In this document: positions 25,014-32,571 of the stretch, one piece after another | How positions within the stretch are numbered: the first letter of the stretch is position 1 | How the letters are laid out: every line of letters begins with the position of its first letter | Origin: Methylobacterium sp. WL1 | Lineage (GTDB): Bacteria > Pseudomonadota > Alphaproteobacteria > Rhizobiales > Beijerinckiaceae | Assembly (NCBI RefSeq): GCF_008000895.1 | Contig: NZ_CP042823.1 | Coordinates: 372,001 to 436,000, forward strand | Length of the DNA stretch: 64,000 bases | Reading direction: 5' to 3' | The notes under the pieces: generated by a model | Databases searched by the model: none | Seen by the model: only the letters and a program-made list of their open reading frames with translations | Told to the model about the DNA's origin: nothing | Made by a program: the position numbers and the translations under genes

Positions 25014-25853
25014 TTAGTGCATCGTCGGTCGCGTGACGATGGCGGGGTGAGCGAGCGGCCCTGAGCCGCTCGGTTCGGTTGGCCAGATGACGACCTCGGG
25101 CGCAGGTGGCTGGTAGCCGAGTGAGGAGTGTGGCCGGATGCTGTTGTAGTGCCTCCGCCATTGCTCGATCACGACGCTGGCCTCTTTGAGGGTGTAGAAC
25201 ACCTCGCCGTTGAGAAGTTCATCCCGCAGCTTCGCGTTGAAGCTCTCGCAATAGCCGTTCTCCCACGGACTGCCCGGCTCGATGTAGGCGGTCGCTGATC
25301 CAACCGCCGCGATCCAGTCCTGAACGGCCTTGGCGATGAACTCCGGCCCGTTGTCCGAGCGGATATGCCCTGGCACCCCGCGCAGGCTGAACAGGTCCGA
25401 GAGTACATCGATCACGTCCAATGCCTTCAGCTTACGAGATACGCGGATGGCCAGGCACTCGCGTGTGAACTCGTCGATGACGTTCAGCATCCGGTACTTG
25501 CGTCCATTGTGCGTGCGGTGCTCGACGAAGTCGTAGGACCAGACGTGGTCGGGACGCTCGGGCCGTAAGCGAAGGCAGGAGCCGTCGTTGAGCCAGAGGC
25601 GCGACCGCTTCGGCTGGCGAGCGGGAACCTTGAGGCCCTCGCGGCGCCAGATCCGTTCGACCCGCTTCACGTTCACCGTCCAGCCATCGCGCCGGAGCAT
25701 CGCGGTGATCCGACGGTAGCCGTAGCGCCCATACTGCAGAGCCAGGGCGACGATAGCAGCCGTCAAAGCAGCCTCGTCCTCGACCATCACGGCGACTTTG
25801 CGCTGCGTCGAACGATGCTGACCCAGGACACGGCAAGCGAAGCGTTCGGACAC
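25014..25853 (-). CDS. IS3-family transposase OrfB (integrase catalytic core)
   Basis: From the first ATG, 279 residues are encoded, but the frame is open back to the slip site at 25910-25916, so the product is probably the OrfAB fusion. The rve/DDE core is intact: first Asp in WSYDFVEHRT, second in GHIRSDNGPEF, and Glu in ENGYCESFNAKLRDEL. The N-terminal part has the HTH_21-like region (YGRYGYRRITAMLRRDGW). The sequence ACRVLGQHRSTQR is typical of the IS407 group. Confidence 0.92.
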   Translation of the reverse strand: MSERFACRVLGQHRSTQRKVAVMVEDEAALTAAIVALALQYGRYGYRRITAMLRRDGWTVNVKRVERIWRREGLKVPARQPKRSRLWLNDGSCLRLRPERPDHVWSYDFVEHRTHNGRKYRMLNVIDEFTRECLAIRVSRKLKALDVIDVLSDLFSLRGVPGHIRSDNGPEFIAKAVQDWIAAVGSATAYIEPGSPWENGYCESFNAKLRDELLNGEVFYTLKEASVVIEQWRRHYNSIRPHSSLGYQPPAPEVVIWPTEPSGSGPLAHPAIVTRPTMH

Positions 25854-25903
25854 ACCGTGCTCGGCAACGACGTAGTCGACACAAGCCCGGCGGCGAGCCG
25901 GGC

Positions 25904-26182
25904 TCAGAAGTTTCCCGAAGCTGCCTCCTTCAAAATGAGCTTCTCCAGCGTCAGGTCCGAGATCGCCCGACGCAGACGCAGGTTCTCCGTCTCCAAGGAC
26001 TTCAGCCGCTTGACCTGATCACCCTTCAGACCGCCGTACTCGGAACGCCAACGGTAATACGTAACCTCGGTCACCTCGATCGACCGGATTGCTTCAGCAA
26101 CCTTGCGACCCTGCGAGACCAGGACATCGACCTGCCGCAGCTTAGCGACGATCTCTTCAGCCGTATGCTTCTTCCGTCCCAT
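25904..26182 (-). CDS. IS3-family transposase OrfA
   Basis: The 92-residue protein begins MGRKKHTAEEIVAKLRQVDVL and has the helix-turn-helix of IS3 OrfA (KVAEAIRSIEVTEVTYYRWRSEYGG, written here in two overlapping parts: KVAEAIRSIEVTEV and TYYRWRSEYGG), then a leucine-zipper-like helix (RLKSLETENLRLRRAISDLT). It binds the element ends. At its 3' end the minus-strand heptamer G GGA AAC (25910-25916, zero frame) allows a -1 slip into orfB. Confidence 0.9.
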   Translation of the reverse strand: MGRKKHTAEEIVAKLRQVDVLVSQGRKVAEAIRSIEVTEVTYYRWRSEYGGLKGDQVKRLKSLETENLRLRRAISDLTLEKLILKEAASGNF

Positions 26183-26335
26183 AAAAACATCCTCCAAATG
26201 GCCCAAAGCCATACATCAGGGAGGACCACTTTTCAGGGGGCAGGCCACGGGGACACCCGGACCGCCGGGTGACGGCGCCAACGACCCTGGCGACCTCACC
26301 CTGCTCTTCGACAACCAGCTCATCTGAGGACCGTC

Positions 26336-27010
26336 ATGGCCAGCCTAACCACCCGCCTCTCCGATCTGACCACTCGGATCGCCACCGAGTTCAAGTCGCT
26401 CCGCACGCTGGTCAACGGCAACGCGAGCACGAACGCCGCGCTAAAGACCACCGCCAAGGGCAACCTGGTGGCGGCGATCAATGAGATCTTCGACCGCGTG
26501 ACCGGCGCCGGCACCGGCGACATGCAGAAGGCGACCTACGACGCCAATGGCGACGGCGTCGTCGACCGGGCGTCGTCGGCCGCCTCGGCGGATGCGGTCG
26601 CCTGGGGCAACGTCTCGGGCAAGCCCGCCAGCTACCCGCCGAGCGCGTTCGACGCCGCGCTGATCACCTCGGGCACCATCGACCCGGCCCGCATCCCGGT
26701 GATGGGCTCCGGGGTCCAGGTGATGTCCCCGGGCGGCATCGCCGACCTGACGGCCGCCAACCAGAACAAGATCACTGCGGGCACCATCGTCACGACCACG
26801 GACGGCCAGCGCTGGGTCTACTCCGGCACCGGCACGAAGACGCTGGAGGCCAGCTACGTCGTCCTGGCGGACGTGACCCCGGAGTGGGCCGCCATCGCCA
26901 ACAAGCCCACCAGCATCGCGGGCTACGGCATCACCGACGCCTACACGAAGACGGACATTGGCAACCCCGACACCAACTTCGTGAGCGTGTTCGAGGCGGG
27001 GATCGCGTGA
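26336..27010 (+). CDS. Tail fibre protein
   Basis: The 224-residue protein begins with a helical segment (TTRLSDLTTRIATEFKSLRT) shared with the next gene's N-terminus, then LVAAINEIFDRV. Central and C-terminal parts carry short fibre-like repeats (AWGNVSGKPASYPPSAF, ITSGTIDPARIPV, WAAIANKPTSIAGYGITDAY), of which 'KPTSIAGYGITDAY' is a common phage tail fibre module. The next gene starts two bases after its stop. It likely forms part of the side fibre. Confidence 0.8.
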   Translation: MASLTTRLSDLTTRIATEFKSLRTLVNGNASTNAALKTTAKGNLVAAINEIFDRVTGAGTGDMQKATYDANGDGVVDRASSAASADAVAWGNVSGKPASYPPSAFDAALITSGTIDPARIPVMGSGVQVMSPGGIADLTAANQNKITAGTIVTTTDGQRWVYSGTGTKTLEASYVVLADVTPEWAAIANKPTSIAGYGITDAYTKTDIGNPDTNFVSVFEAGIA

Positions 27011-27011
27011 C

Positions 27012-27620
27012 ATGGCTTCGCTCGCGTCACGGGTGAGCGACGGCTTCGCGCGCGTCGCATCCGAGATCAAGAACAGCATCCGCCCACGGCTTCTCCCGTC
27101 AGGAGGGGGAGGGGGCATGATGCTGGTCAGGGCGAGCGATGCCGTCAATTCCTTCGGCTGGGCCATCCCCCCGCAGGGTGCGCCGCTGTCGCACTTCTGC
27201 GATGTGTCGGCCCAGAACACGACGCCCTACGGAACTGGCACCGAGAACAACGGCACCTGGCCTCGGGTGCCGATGAACCAGAAGAGCACGGACAACGACA
27301 ACTGCTGGGACAGCGCCAACAATTGGTATGTCGTTCCTGAGACCGGCCTCTACCTCATCAACGCATCCTTTCGCCCACCGGACAATGGATCCGGTCGGCA
27401 ATACGAATTTGGATTTGGTGTCAACTTCGAGCAGAACGACGGACCATTCTTCCTCTGGCATTTTCGCCCGAATGCTCTGCGCTACACGATGCACTATACG
27501 CGTATCGTGAAACTAACGGCGGGCCAGCACATCCGAATGTTCATCTACCAGGACTACCTGGTCTGGGAGCAGGTCGTGAACGCGGCCGGGCTGCAAATCG
27601 GCATGATCGCCCGGGGCTGA
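27012..27620 (+). CDS. Tail fibre tip with C1q/TNF-like jelly-roll domain
   Basis: The 202-residue protein has an N-terminal helix like that of the previous fibre protein (MASLASRVSDGFARVASEIKN), a glycine run, and a C-terminal ~130-residue domain with the strand pattern of C1q-like heads: WYVVPETGLYLINASFRP, FGFGVNFEQNDGPFF, and MHYTRIVKLTAGQHIRMFIY. Such heads form trimers at fibre ends and bind receptors. Codon use is less GC-biased than in neighbouring genes, consistent with exchange of receptor-binding modules. Confidence 0.7.
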   Translation: MASLASRVSDGFARVASEIKNSIRPRLLPSGGGGGMMLVRASDAVNSFGWAIPPQGAPLSHFCDVSAQNTTPYGTGTENNGTWPRVPMNQKSTDNDNCWDSANNWYVVPETGLYLINASFRPPDNGSGRQYEFGFGVNFEQNDGPFFLWHFRPNALRYTMHYTRIVKLTAGQHIRMFIYQDYLVWEQVVNAAGLQIGMIARG

Positions 27621-27634
27621 TGGGATCGAGCGAT

Positions 27635-27649
27635 TGGACGAAACGGACC
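27635..27649. promoter_or_regulatory. Degenerate operator motif (12 of 15)
   Basis: TGGACGAAACGGACC lies in the gap between the fibre tip gene and the small gene at 27670. Confidence 0.5.
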
Positions 27650-27669
27650 ATCGCGACTAAGAAGTCGGG

Positions 27670-27888
27670 ATGAGCGAGACAGGAAAGATCATCCCGTTCC
27701 GTGGCCGTAAGCCGGCCCCTATGCCACCGGAGGCCGTCCGGCAGCACCCGCTGCCCTGGCGCACCGAGAATGGCTTCGTCTGGGACGCCAACGATCGGCT
27801 GGTGGGCTCCACCGTCCGGCACGAGGCGGCCGAGTGGGTCACCCGCGTGGTGAACTCGCAGCTGGAGCCGGACAAGCTCGACAGCTGA
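27670..27888 (+). CDS. Small protein, unknown function
   Basis: The 72-residue protein (MSETGKIIPFRGRKPAPMPPEAVRQHPLPWRTENGFVWDAND...) starts 20 bases after the degenerate operator. It is the last plus-strand gene before the convergent terminator and has its own likely control site, so it may not belong to the late operon. No family is recognised. Confidence 0.55.
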   Translation: MSETGKIIPFRGRKPAPMPPEAVRQHPLPWRTENGFVWDANDRLVGSTVRHEAAEWVTRVVNSQLEPDKLDS

Positions 27889-27896
27889 AACGAAGA

Positions 27897-27918
27897 GGCC
27901 GGCGGTTTCCCGCCGGCC
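27897..27918. terminator. Bidirectional hairpin between late and early regions
   Basis: GGCCGGCGG and CCGCCGGCC form a perfect 9-bp stem around TTTC. It lies between the ends of the convergent plus- and minus-strand units (27888 and 27925). Confidence 0.75.
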
Positions 27919-27924
27919 CCTGTG

Positions 27925-28170
27925 TCAGGCCTCGCTGTCCACCTCGACCCCGAGGGCGACGAGCTGGCGGTCCAGCTCGGCCAGTCGGGCCTCGAAGAAC
28001 GGGACCAGGCCGGCGGCTGCCGCCTCCGCGACCTCCATCGGCTGAGCGGTGCCGTGGAAGTGGACGTTGAAGTAGGAGGTGTTCGGGTTGCGCACCGAGT
28101 GCAGCTTCGAGACCACGTCGCTGCGGTCCTTCGCCAGCTGCGAGACGGCGTAGATGTTTTCGAGCTTCAT
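27925..28170 (-). CDS. Small protein at the end of the early operon
   Basis: The 81-residue protein (MKLENIYAVSQLAKDRSDVVSKLHSVRN...) contains a helical C-terminal half (EVAEAAAAGLVPFFEARLAELDRQLVALG). Its start overlaps the stop of the upstream gene (ATGA). It is the last gene of the long minus-strand operon. No family is recognised. Confidence 0.6.
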   Translation of the reverse strand: MKLENIYAVSQLAKDRSDVVSKLHSVRNPNTSYFNVHFHGTAQPMEVAEAAAAGLVPFFEARLAELDRQLVALGVEVDSEA

Positions 28171-28457
28171 GACATCTTCTCCGTCACCAACACACCGCGC
28201 ATCGGCCGGGCCGGCTTGACCGGCCCGTCGTCCACGTCGATCCCGAGCTTCTCCAGGGCCTTGGTGTTCACCAGGAGCTGGTCGTCGTAGAGCATGCGGA
28301 TCGCCCGCAGGCAGGCCTGCCGGACGTTGCCCTGCGCCTAGCGCCCCTGGATCTCGACCTTGATGTCCTCGTCGCCGAGCGCGGCGGCGATGCTGGTGCG
28401 CAGCCGCTCGCGCTCCTTCAGCAGGGTGTCGAGCCCGTATCGGTCAGAGAGCTTCAT
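28167..28457 (-). pseudogene. Early-operon gene split by an in-frame amber codon
   Basis: From ATG 28457 the frame encodes 39 residues (MKLSDRYGLDTLLKERERLR...DIKVEIQGR), then TAG at 28340-28338. It continues in the same frame for 56 codons (AQGNVRQACLRAIRMLYDDQ...VLVTEKMS) to a TGA that overlaps the next gene's ATG. Both halves have the same GC-rich codon use and fit tightly between neighbours with ATGA overlaps at both ends. This indicates one ~96-residue gene in which a codon such as TGG became TAG. The N-terminal half resembles the start of the next gene (MKLENIY...). Suppression or reinitiation at ATG 28295 cannot be excluded. Confidence 0.75.
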
Positions 28458-29050
28458 CGCGTCGCTCCCTGCGCCTTGGCCTCGGCCGCCTTGTCGGGGT
28501 TGGCCGCCCGGTTCGCCGAGAAGCTGAGACCCTGGAAGCGCTCCAGGAGCTTCGCGACGTTCTTGCGGATCACCTCCAGCACCGGCACCCGGATTGAGTT
28601 GGCGTAGAGCTGCGCGTACCAGGCCAGGTCGCCGGCTTCGTCGATCTGGTCCGCGACATCGACCTGGCCACCGCACAGGATGGTCAGCTCGTGGCGCAGG
28701 ATCTCGTCCGCCTCGGTGCGCAGCCCGAGCGCCGCATGGAGCCGGGCGAGCCCGTCCTCCATGTCGATCTCTGGGTACGCGGTGGCCACCGGGCGCAGCT
28801 CGGTGACCGCCATGACGCTGTTGCGGAAGGCGGCGATCGTCGGCTTGTCCTTGCCGTAGAACAGCGCCTTCTTGGCCTGGTCGACCAGGTCGGCGTCAGC
28901 CAGCGCTCGGAGCAGCAGCGCCCGCATCACTCGCGGCGGCATCAGCTCCGTCTTCGGGCTTCGGCTGCACAGGCGGCTGACGAAATTCGAGTACCCGGCC
29001 GGGGAGGAGTGCGTCGCCAGGTTGTCCTGCGTAGCGGAAGCGGTCGTCAT
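28454..29050 (-). CDS. MazG-like nucleotide pyrophosphohydrolase
   Basis: The ATG at 29050 gives 198 residues. Residues ~105-175 show the all-alpha NTP pyrophosphatase pattern: LRTEADEIL (ExxE-type) and DQIDEAGDLAWYAQLYANS (ExxD-type), then VIRKNVAKLLERF, where MazG proteins have NxxKLxxR. It would hydrolyse noncanonical or excess NTPs/dNTPs. Its start overlaps the end of the dATP/dGTP diphosphohydrolase gene by ~155 bases in another frame, so one of the two termini may be longer than needed. It ends in an ATGA overlap with the next gene. Confidence 0.75.
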   Translation of the reverse strand: MTTASATQDNLATHSSPAGYSNFVSRLCSRSPKTELMPPRVMRALLLRALADADLVDQAKKALFYGKDKPTIAAFRNSVMAVTELRPVATAYPEIDMEDGLARLHAALGLRTEADEILRHELTILCGGQVDVADQIDEAGDLAWYAQLYANSIRVPVLEVIRKNVAKLLERFQGLSFSANRAANPDKAAEAKAQGATR

Positions 29051-29507
29051 TGCCAAAACCCTTGTCGAAGAACTCGATGAGGACCATCAAGTTGAATGCT
29101 GCGTGAGACAGGTGAGGAAGTCCGCTCTCGGGATCTAGGTCTTCACCCTCCCGGAAGCTGTCGACGTGGCGCTGGAGGCTCTCGTAGATCTCCGACCAGT
29201 TGCCGCCCTTCCGCCAGTTGTTGGCGGAATACTTGATCGCGCCGTAGGCAAGGACGGCGGCCGTATATCGGCCGAGCGATGCCGGCACGAGGCTCATGCG
29301 GAGCTTGCCGGCGTTGTGGCGCTCCATTGTACTTTTCGTACCGTCAGCTTCGGGCACAAGAAGACCGGCCATGATCTTCTCAGCGTGCTCCTGGCTGATC
29401 GAGCTGGTGTCCACCAGCTGCTTGACCCGCTCCAGGGCCGGGTCCGGGCCGCAGGTTGCGCCATCCACCGGCGGTGGCCGCACCACGAAATCGGGTTCGT
29501 CTGACAT
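28896..29507 (-). CDS. dATP/dGTP diphosphohydrolase-type protein
   Basis: The ATG at 29507 gives 203 residues. The core (~60-150) matches the phage family named for dATP/dGTP diphosphohydrolase activity: ERHNAGKLRMSLVP, VLAYGAIKYSANNWRKGGNW, and LQRHVDSFREGEDLDPESGL followed by PHLSHAAFNLMVLIEF. The C-terminal ~45 residues are Ala/Pro-rich and overlap the MazG-like gene. A degenerate operator motif (29328-29342) falls just before an internal ATG at the MERHNAGK position, so a shorter product is possible. It acts on deoxynucleotide pools with the neighbouring HD and MazG-like enzymes. Confidence 0.75.
   Translation of the reverse strand: MSDEPDFVVRPPPVDGATCGPDPALERVKQLVDTSSISQEHAEKIMAGLLVPEADGTKSTMERHNAGKLRMSLVPASLGRYTAAVLAYGAIKYSANNWRKGGNWSEIYESLQRHVDSFREGEDLDPESGLPHLSHAAFNLMVLIEFFDKGFGNDDRFRYAGQPGDALLPGRVLEFRQPPVQPKPEDGADAAASDAGAAAPSAG
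29328..29342. promoter_or_regulatory. Operator motif inside a gene (13 of 15)
   Basis: TGTACTTTTCGTACC lies inside the dATP/dGTP diphosphohydrolase gene, immediately upstream (on the minus strand) of an internal in-frame ATG. Confidence 0.45.
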
Positions 29508-30085
29508 CAGCTGAGATCCTCTCTGAAGAGCTGGTAGAACCGCCTCGTCCAGGCCACGCCCGCGATGTCGGGGGTGACCGGCACGATGTGGATGCCGAGC
29601 TTCATCTCCTCGGCGACCTCGCGGTCGGCCGGGTCCATGTGCTCGAACATGAAGAGCCGCTCGTCGTACGAGATGCGGCTGTCGGCATCCTTGATGGCCT
29701 CGAAGGCCCATGCCGGGATGCCGTAGACCTCGCCGAGCCGGGCGATCATGCAGGCGTCGGCCGCCTCGATCCCCGGGCACAGCACCTTGATCGGCCGGGG
29801 GATTTCACCCGTCCACATCTCCGGCACGTCGTGCATGAGCGCGGCGCGCTGCCGGTGCCGGCAGTCGCCGACCAGGTGCGAGAGCAGCGTGGAGTGGGTG
29901 GCGACGCTGACGGCGCGCTCACCGGCACCGCCGAAGCGGTTCAGGCGGGACAGCGCGCGGCCGATCAGGGGCGGCGGCAGGTCGTCGGCCTCGAAGTGGT
30001 AGGCGTCGATACGCCGGCCGGAGCCGAAGTAGACCATCGGGCCCGGGAACGGGCAGGCGGGGGCAGGGGATGTCATCTGGAACAT
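29507..30085 (-). CDS. HD-domain phosphohydrolase (deoxynucleotidase-like)
   Basis: The ATG at 30085 gives 192 residues. The phage HD pattern is clear: SVATHSTLLSHLV, then AALMHDVPEMWTGEIPRPIK, containing the HD pair and the downstream acidic residues, and later IKDADSRISYDERL. The N-terminus (FGSGRRIDAYHFEADDL) is typical of the phage group that includes dNTP hydrolases and YfbR-like deoxynucleotidases. Its start and stop overlap its neighbours (TGATG types). The exact substrate cannot be told from sequence. Confidence 0.75.
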   Translation of the reverse strand: MFQMTSPAPACPFPGPMVYFGSGRRIDAYHFEADDLPPPLIGRALSRLNRFGGAGERAVSVATHSTLLSHLVGDCRHRQRAALMHDVPEMWTGEIPRPIKVLCPGIEAADACMIARLGEVYGIPAWAFEAIKDADSRISYDERLFMFEHMDPADREVAEEMKLGIHIVPVTPDIAGVAWTRRFYQLFREDLS

Positions 30086-30408
30086 CACACCGCCCCCACG
30101 GAGAAGTACGGCCGGTGTCCGGCGGGCACCCGGCGGGGCCGGCTGTAGAGCTGGGTCCAGCCGTCCTTCGTGGTGCAGCTGACCATCTCGTGCGTGCCGG
30201 CCTCGTAGCGCTGGCGCGCCAGGCAGATGGCGGGACGGGACCGGGCCGGCCACGGCTCGCCCACCGGCTTCGAGGCCACCAGGTAGGCCTCCCAGCCGGT
30301 CTTGGCCGGCGCCGGCTTCCCCGAGGGGCGGCGGACGTCGTCCGTTGGTGGTGGCGGGGCCGGGCTGCGCAGGCGCAGTCCCATCTCCTGCAATCGCTGC
30401 TCGACCAC
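30085..30408 (-). CDS. Small protein, unknown function
   Basis: The GTG at 30408 lies just after the SbcC-like stop and gives 107 residues: a short helix (VVEQRLQEMGLRLR), a proline-rich linker, and a C-terminal ~65-residue domain (GWEAYLVASKPVGEPW, EMVSCTTKDGWTQLYSRP). It is part of the tightly overlapping recombination and nucleotide operon. No family is recognised. Confidence 0.55.
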   Translation of the reverse strand: MVEQRLQEMGLRLRSPAPPPPTDDVRRPSGKPAPAKTGWEAYLVASKPVGEPWPARSRPAICLARQRYEAGTHEMVSCTTKDGWTQLYSRPRRVPAGHRPYFSVGAV

Positions 30409-30409
30409 G

Positions 30410-32350
30410 TCAGTTCTCCAGCGTGATGACCCGCGCGCAGGCGGGACGCTTGTGGGTGATGACCAGGATCTGGGTGAGCTTGCCCTCCAGGGCGCAAAGC
30501 GCGTCGTGGAGGTGACCAGCCCGGTCGGCGTCCATGGACGCATCCATCTCGTCACCCATGAAGACCGGGAAGACGCCGTTGGTGAGGATGCGGCCTAGTC
30601 CCAGGCGGACAGCCAGGTTCGCGCACACCTTGCCGGAGCCCGACAGGGTGTTGAGCGGCTGACCGTCAACCTGGATCTCGAAGTCCTCGTCGACCGCGAT
30701 CCGCCCGCGCGCGCCGCCGGTCATCTGGCTGAGCATGTGCGAAGCGACGCGCGAGAGCGCGGGCACGAGGTACGTCTTGGTGTCGGCGCGCAGGTCGTTC
30801 ATCGCCTGCTTGCCGTTGCGCCAGCTCGCCAGCTCGCGCCGGAGATCGGTGAGCCGGTCGCGGCCCTGCGCCCAGTCGAGGAAGGAGCGCTGGTAGGTCG
30901 CGAGCTGGGCGTCGCAGATCGTGACGGCCGACAGCAGCTGCTCGGTCTGCATCAGCCGGTCCGCGGAGAACGCCTTGCGGGCGAGCGACACCGCGGTGCG
31001 GGTTGCCTTCGCCGACAGCTCCCAGGTCGCGTGGCGGGCCGCGCAGCCATCCCGGGCGGCACAGACCGCCTGGTAGGCCCGCAGCTCGCCGGTCAGCGCC
31101 TGGATCTCGGCGCGGGACATCGTGCTGACGCCCAGCTCGGCGAGCGCCTTGCGGATCTCGTCGACGTGGACGGCACTCTTGGCGTCGCGCGGGTCGTGCT
31201 TGGGCTCGGCCGCCTCGGGCGCATCGCACACCGCCGCCCAGCCTTCGGCCACCTTGCCCTGCGACCACCACCGCCGCAGTGCCTCGCGCTCGGTCTCCAG
31301 GTCACAGCGCTCGGGGAAGTCCGGGAACTGGGAGATCAGCGCCTGCAGCCGGGCGATCTCAGCGTCGGCCGTGGTGAACGGTTTCCCGCAGGGGCACAGG
31401 ATCTCCGGCGTCTGCTGGAGCCGGGCCAGGTCACGGATCAGGTCGAGCCGGGTCGTCTCGTCGTCGGCCTGCTGCTGGGTGACCTTGGGCTGGGCGAAGT
31501 AGCGGTCGACGAAGAGCTTCCGCTGCTGCCACAGGGTGTAGGCGGCCTCCTGCGTCTTGGCGGCCTCCAAGTCGAAGTCGTAGGTGCGCAGCCCGAGGAC
31601 CTGGTCGGCCTTCGTCAGGGTCTCCAGCGACAGCAGGGTCGGCGCCTCGCCGACCTCGGGCACCACCGGCTCATTGGCCAGGAAGGCATCGCCCCGGGTG
31701 ATGGTGTCCTGCAGCGAGCGCAGGTTGGTGATCTCTTCGCGCAGCTCGTCGGCCGGGCGGTAGCCCTCCGGCTTCTCCGGCTTCACCGGCTCCGCGCCCA
31801 GGCCCGCCTCCAGGCCGGCGATCTCGCGCGACAGGCCCAGCGCCTGCTCGGCGCACCAGGCGCCGATGGCCTCGATCTGGTCGGCGCCGATCAGCTTGTC
31901 GACCATGGCCTTCCTCTCGGTCGGCAGCATCTTCGACAGCCGCTCGGCATCGCCCTGGTTGGCGACGTTCGCCACCCGGAACACCTCCAGGCCGTAGCCC
32001 AGGATCTGGAGGATCCGCGCGTTGACCGGCTTGGTGCCGACCGCGATCGGGTCGACGCCGTCGCCGAGTAGGGCGTTCTTGGCCGTGCGCTCGATGCGGT
32101 AGCGCTTGCCCCGGATCAGCACCGACCCGTGGGCCTTCAGGTGCTTGTAGTCGCCGACCGCGCCGCGGAGCGCCTTGTTCCCGAACAGCAAGAACTCGAT
32201 CATCTCCAGGCACAGGGATTTGCCGACCTCGTTCGGGCCGACGATGCCGGTCATGCCGGTGGTGAAGTCGATGCTGCGGTCGAAGTGTCGGCCCATGGGG
32301 TAGTGATCGGTGGGCGGAAACCTAACCGTGAACGCGATTTGCTCGATCAT
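30410..32350 (-). CDS. SbcC/Rad50-like recombination ATPase (T4 gp46 type)
   Basis: The 646-residue protein has an N-terminal Walker A (GIVGPNEVGKSLCLE, ~36-44), a long helical arm with a central zinc-hook-like CPCG (~320), and a C-terminal ABC signature (LNTLSGSGKVCANLA), Walker B (PVFMGDEMDASMD) and switch histidine (VITHKR). It pairs with the SbcD-like gene two genes upstream (32572-33546). Together they form an Mre11/Rad50-type nuclease used for DNA end processing and recombination-dependent replication. The coiled arms are shorter than in bacterial SbcC, as in other phage versions. Confidence 0.88.
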   Translation of the reverse strand: MIEQIAFTVRFPPTDHYPMGRHFDRSIDFTTGMTGIVGPNEVGKSLCLEMIEFLLFGNKALRGAVGDYKHLKAHGSVLIRGKRYRIERTAKNALLGDGVDPIAVGTKPVNARILQILGYGLEVFRVANVANQGDAERLSKMLPTERKAMVDKLIGADQIEAIGAWCAEQALGLSREIAGLEAGLGAEPVKPEKPEGYRPADELREEITNLRSLQDTITRGDAFLANEPVVPEVGEAPTLLSLETLTKADQVLGLRTYDFDLEAAKTQEAAYTLWQQRKLFVDRYFAQPKVTQQQADDETTRLDLIRDLARLQQTPEILCPCGKPFTTADAEIARLQALISQFPDFPERCDLETEREALRRWWSQGKVAEGWAAVCDAPEAAEPKHDPRDAKSAVHVDEIRKALAELGVSTMSRAEIQALTGELRAYQAVCAARDGCAARHATWELSAKATRTAVSLARKAFSADRLMQTEQLLSAVTICDAQLATYQRSFLDWAQGRDRLTDLRRELASWRNGKQAMNDLRADTKTYLVPALSRVASHMLSQMTGGARGRIAVDEDFEIQVDGQPLNTLSGSGKVCANLAVRLGLGRILTNGVFPVFMGDEMDASMDADRAGHLHDALCALEGKLTQILVITHKRPACARVITLEN

Positions 32351-32543
32351 AGTGCGCCTGCAGGATGGGGGCTTTGTCCAGCGAGCGGAACGTGTCTTTC
32401 AGACGGTTCAACGCTTTGGTCGCGCCCAGGTCATTGTGGATCACGTCGAGCGCAGCTTCGAACTCTGCGTCTCCGCGATTGGCATGCTTGCAGAGGAAGG
32501 ACAGGAGCGCCTTCTCTTCTTCGGTGAACTGGACATCCTTCAT
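32322..32543 (-). CDS. Small helical protein between sbcD- and sbcC-like genes
   Basis: The ATG at 32543 gives 73 residues (MKDVQFTEEEKALLSFLCKHANRGDAEFEAALDVIHNDLG...), entirely helical. It overlaps the SbcC-like start by 29 bases, which suggests coupled translation. It may be a subunit or regulator of the nuclease. No family is recognised. Confidence 0.55.
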   Translation of the reverse strand: MKDVQFTEEEKALLSFLCKHANRGDAEFEAALDVIHNDLGATKALNRLKDTFRSLDKAPILQAHYDRANRVHG

Positions 32544-32571
32544 CAGGAGCCCCAGACCGACCTGATAAAAG

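Larger units (their letters stand above)
24980..26247 (-). mobile_element. IS3-family insertion sequence (IS407-group type), 1268 bp
   Basis: The ends carry 12-bp perfect terminal inverted repeats, TGGCCTGCCCCC. The element is flanked by a 4-bp direct repeat CGGG (24976-24979 and 26248-26251), the duplication size typical of the IS407 group. It holds the orfA/orfB pair on the minus strand with a frameshift signal. The intact ends, genes and duplication indicate a recent insertion. Confidence 0.92.
24822..26327 (+). pseudogene. Collagen-like tail fibre gene interrupted by an insertion sequence
   Basis: The 5' part (24822-24979) and the 3' part (26252-26327) join in frame when the insertion and one copy of the CGGG duplication are removed. 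The restored protein is about 77 residues. After residue ~39 it runs GVPGRDGHDGLPG and, across the junction, TPGPPGDGA, making at least seven collagen G-X-Y triplets, then ends LTLLFDNQLI. It would be a short trimeric fibre segment between the attachment protein at 24497 and the fibre gene at 26336. The insertion should abolish it in this lysogen. Confidence 0.85.

Noticed and set aside
30737..32071. Plus-strand frame opposite the SbcC-like gene
   Set aside because: It is a shadow; the minus-strand product has complete ABC ATPase motifs and a zinc-hook-like site.
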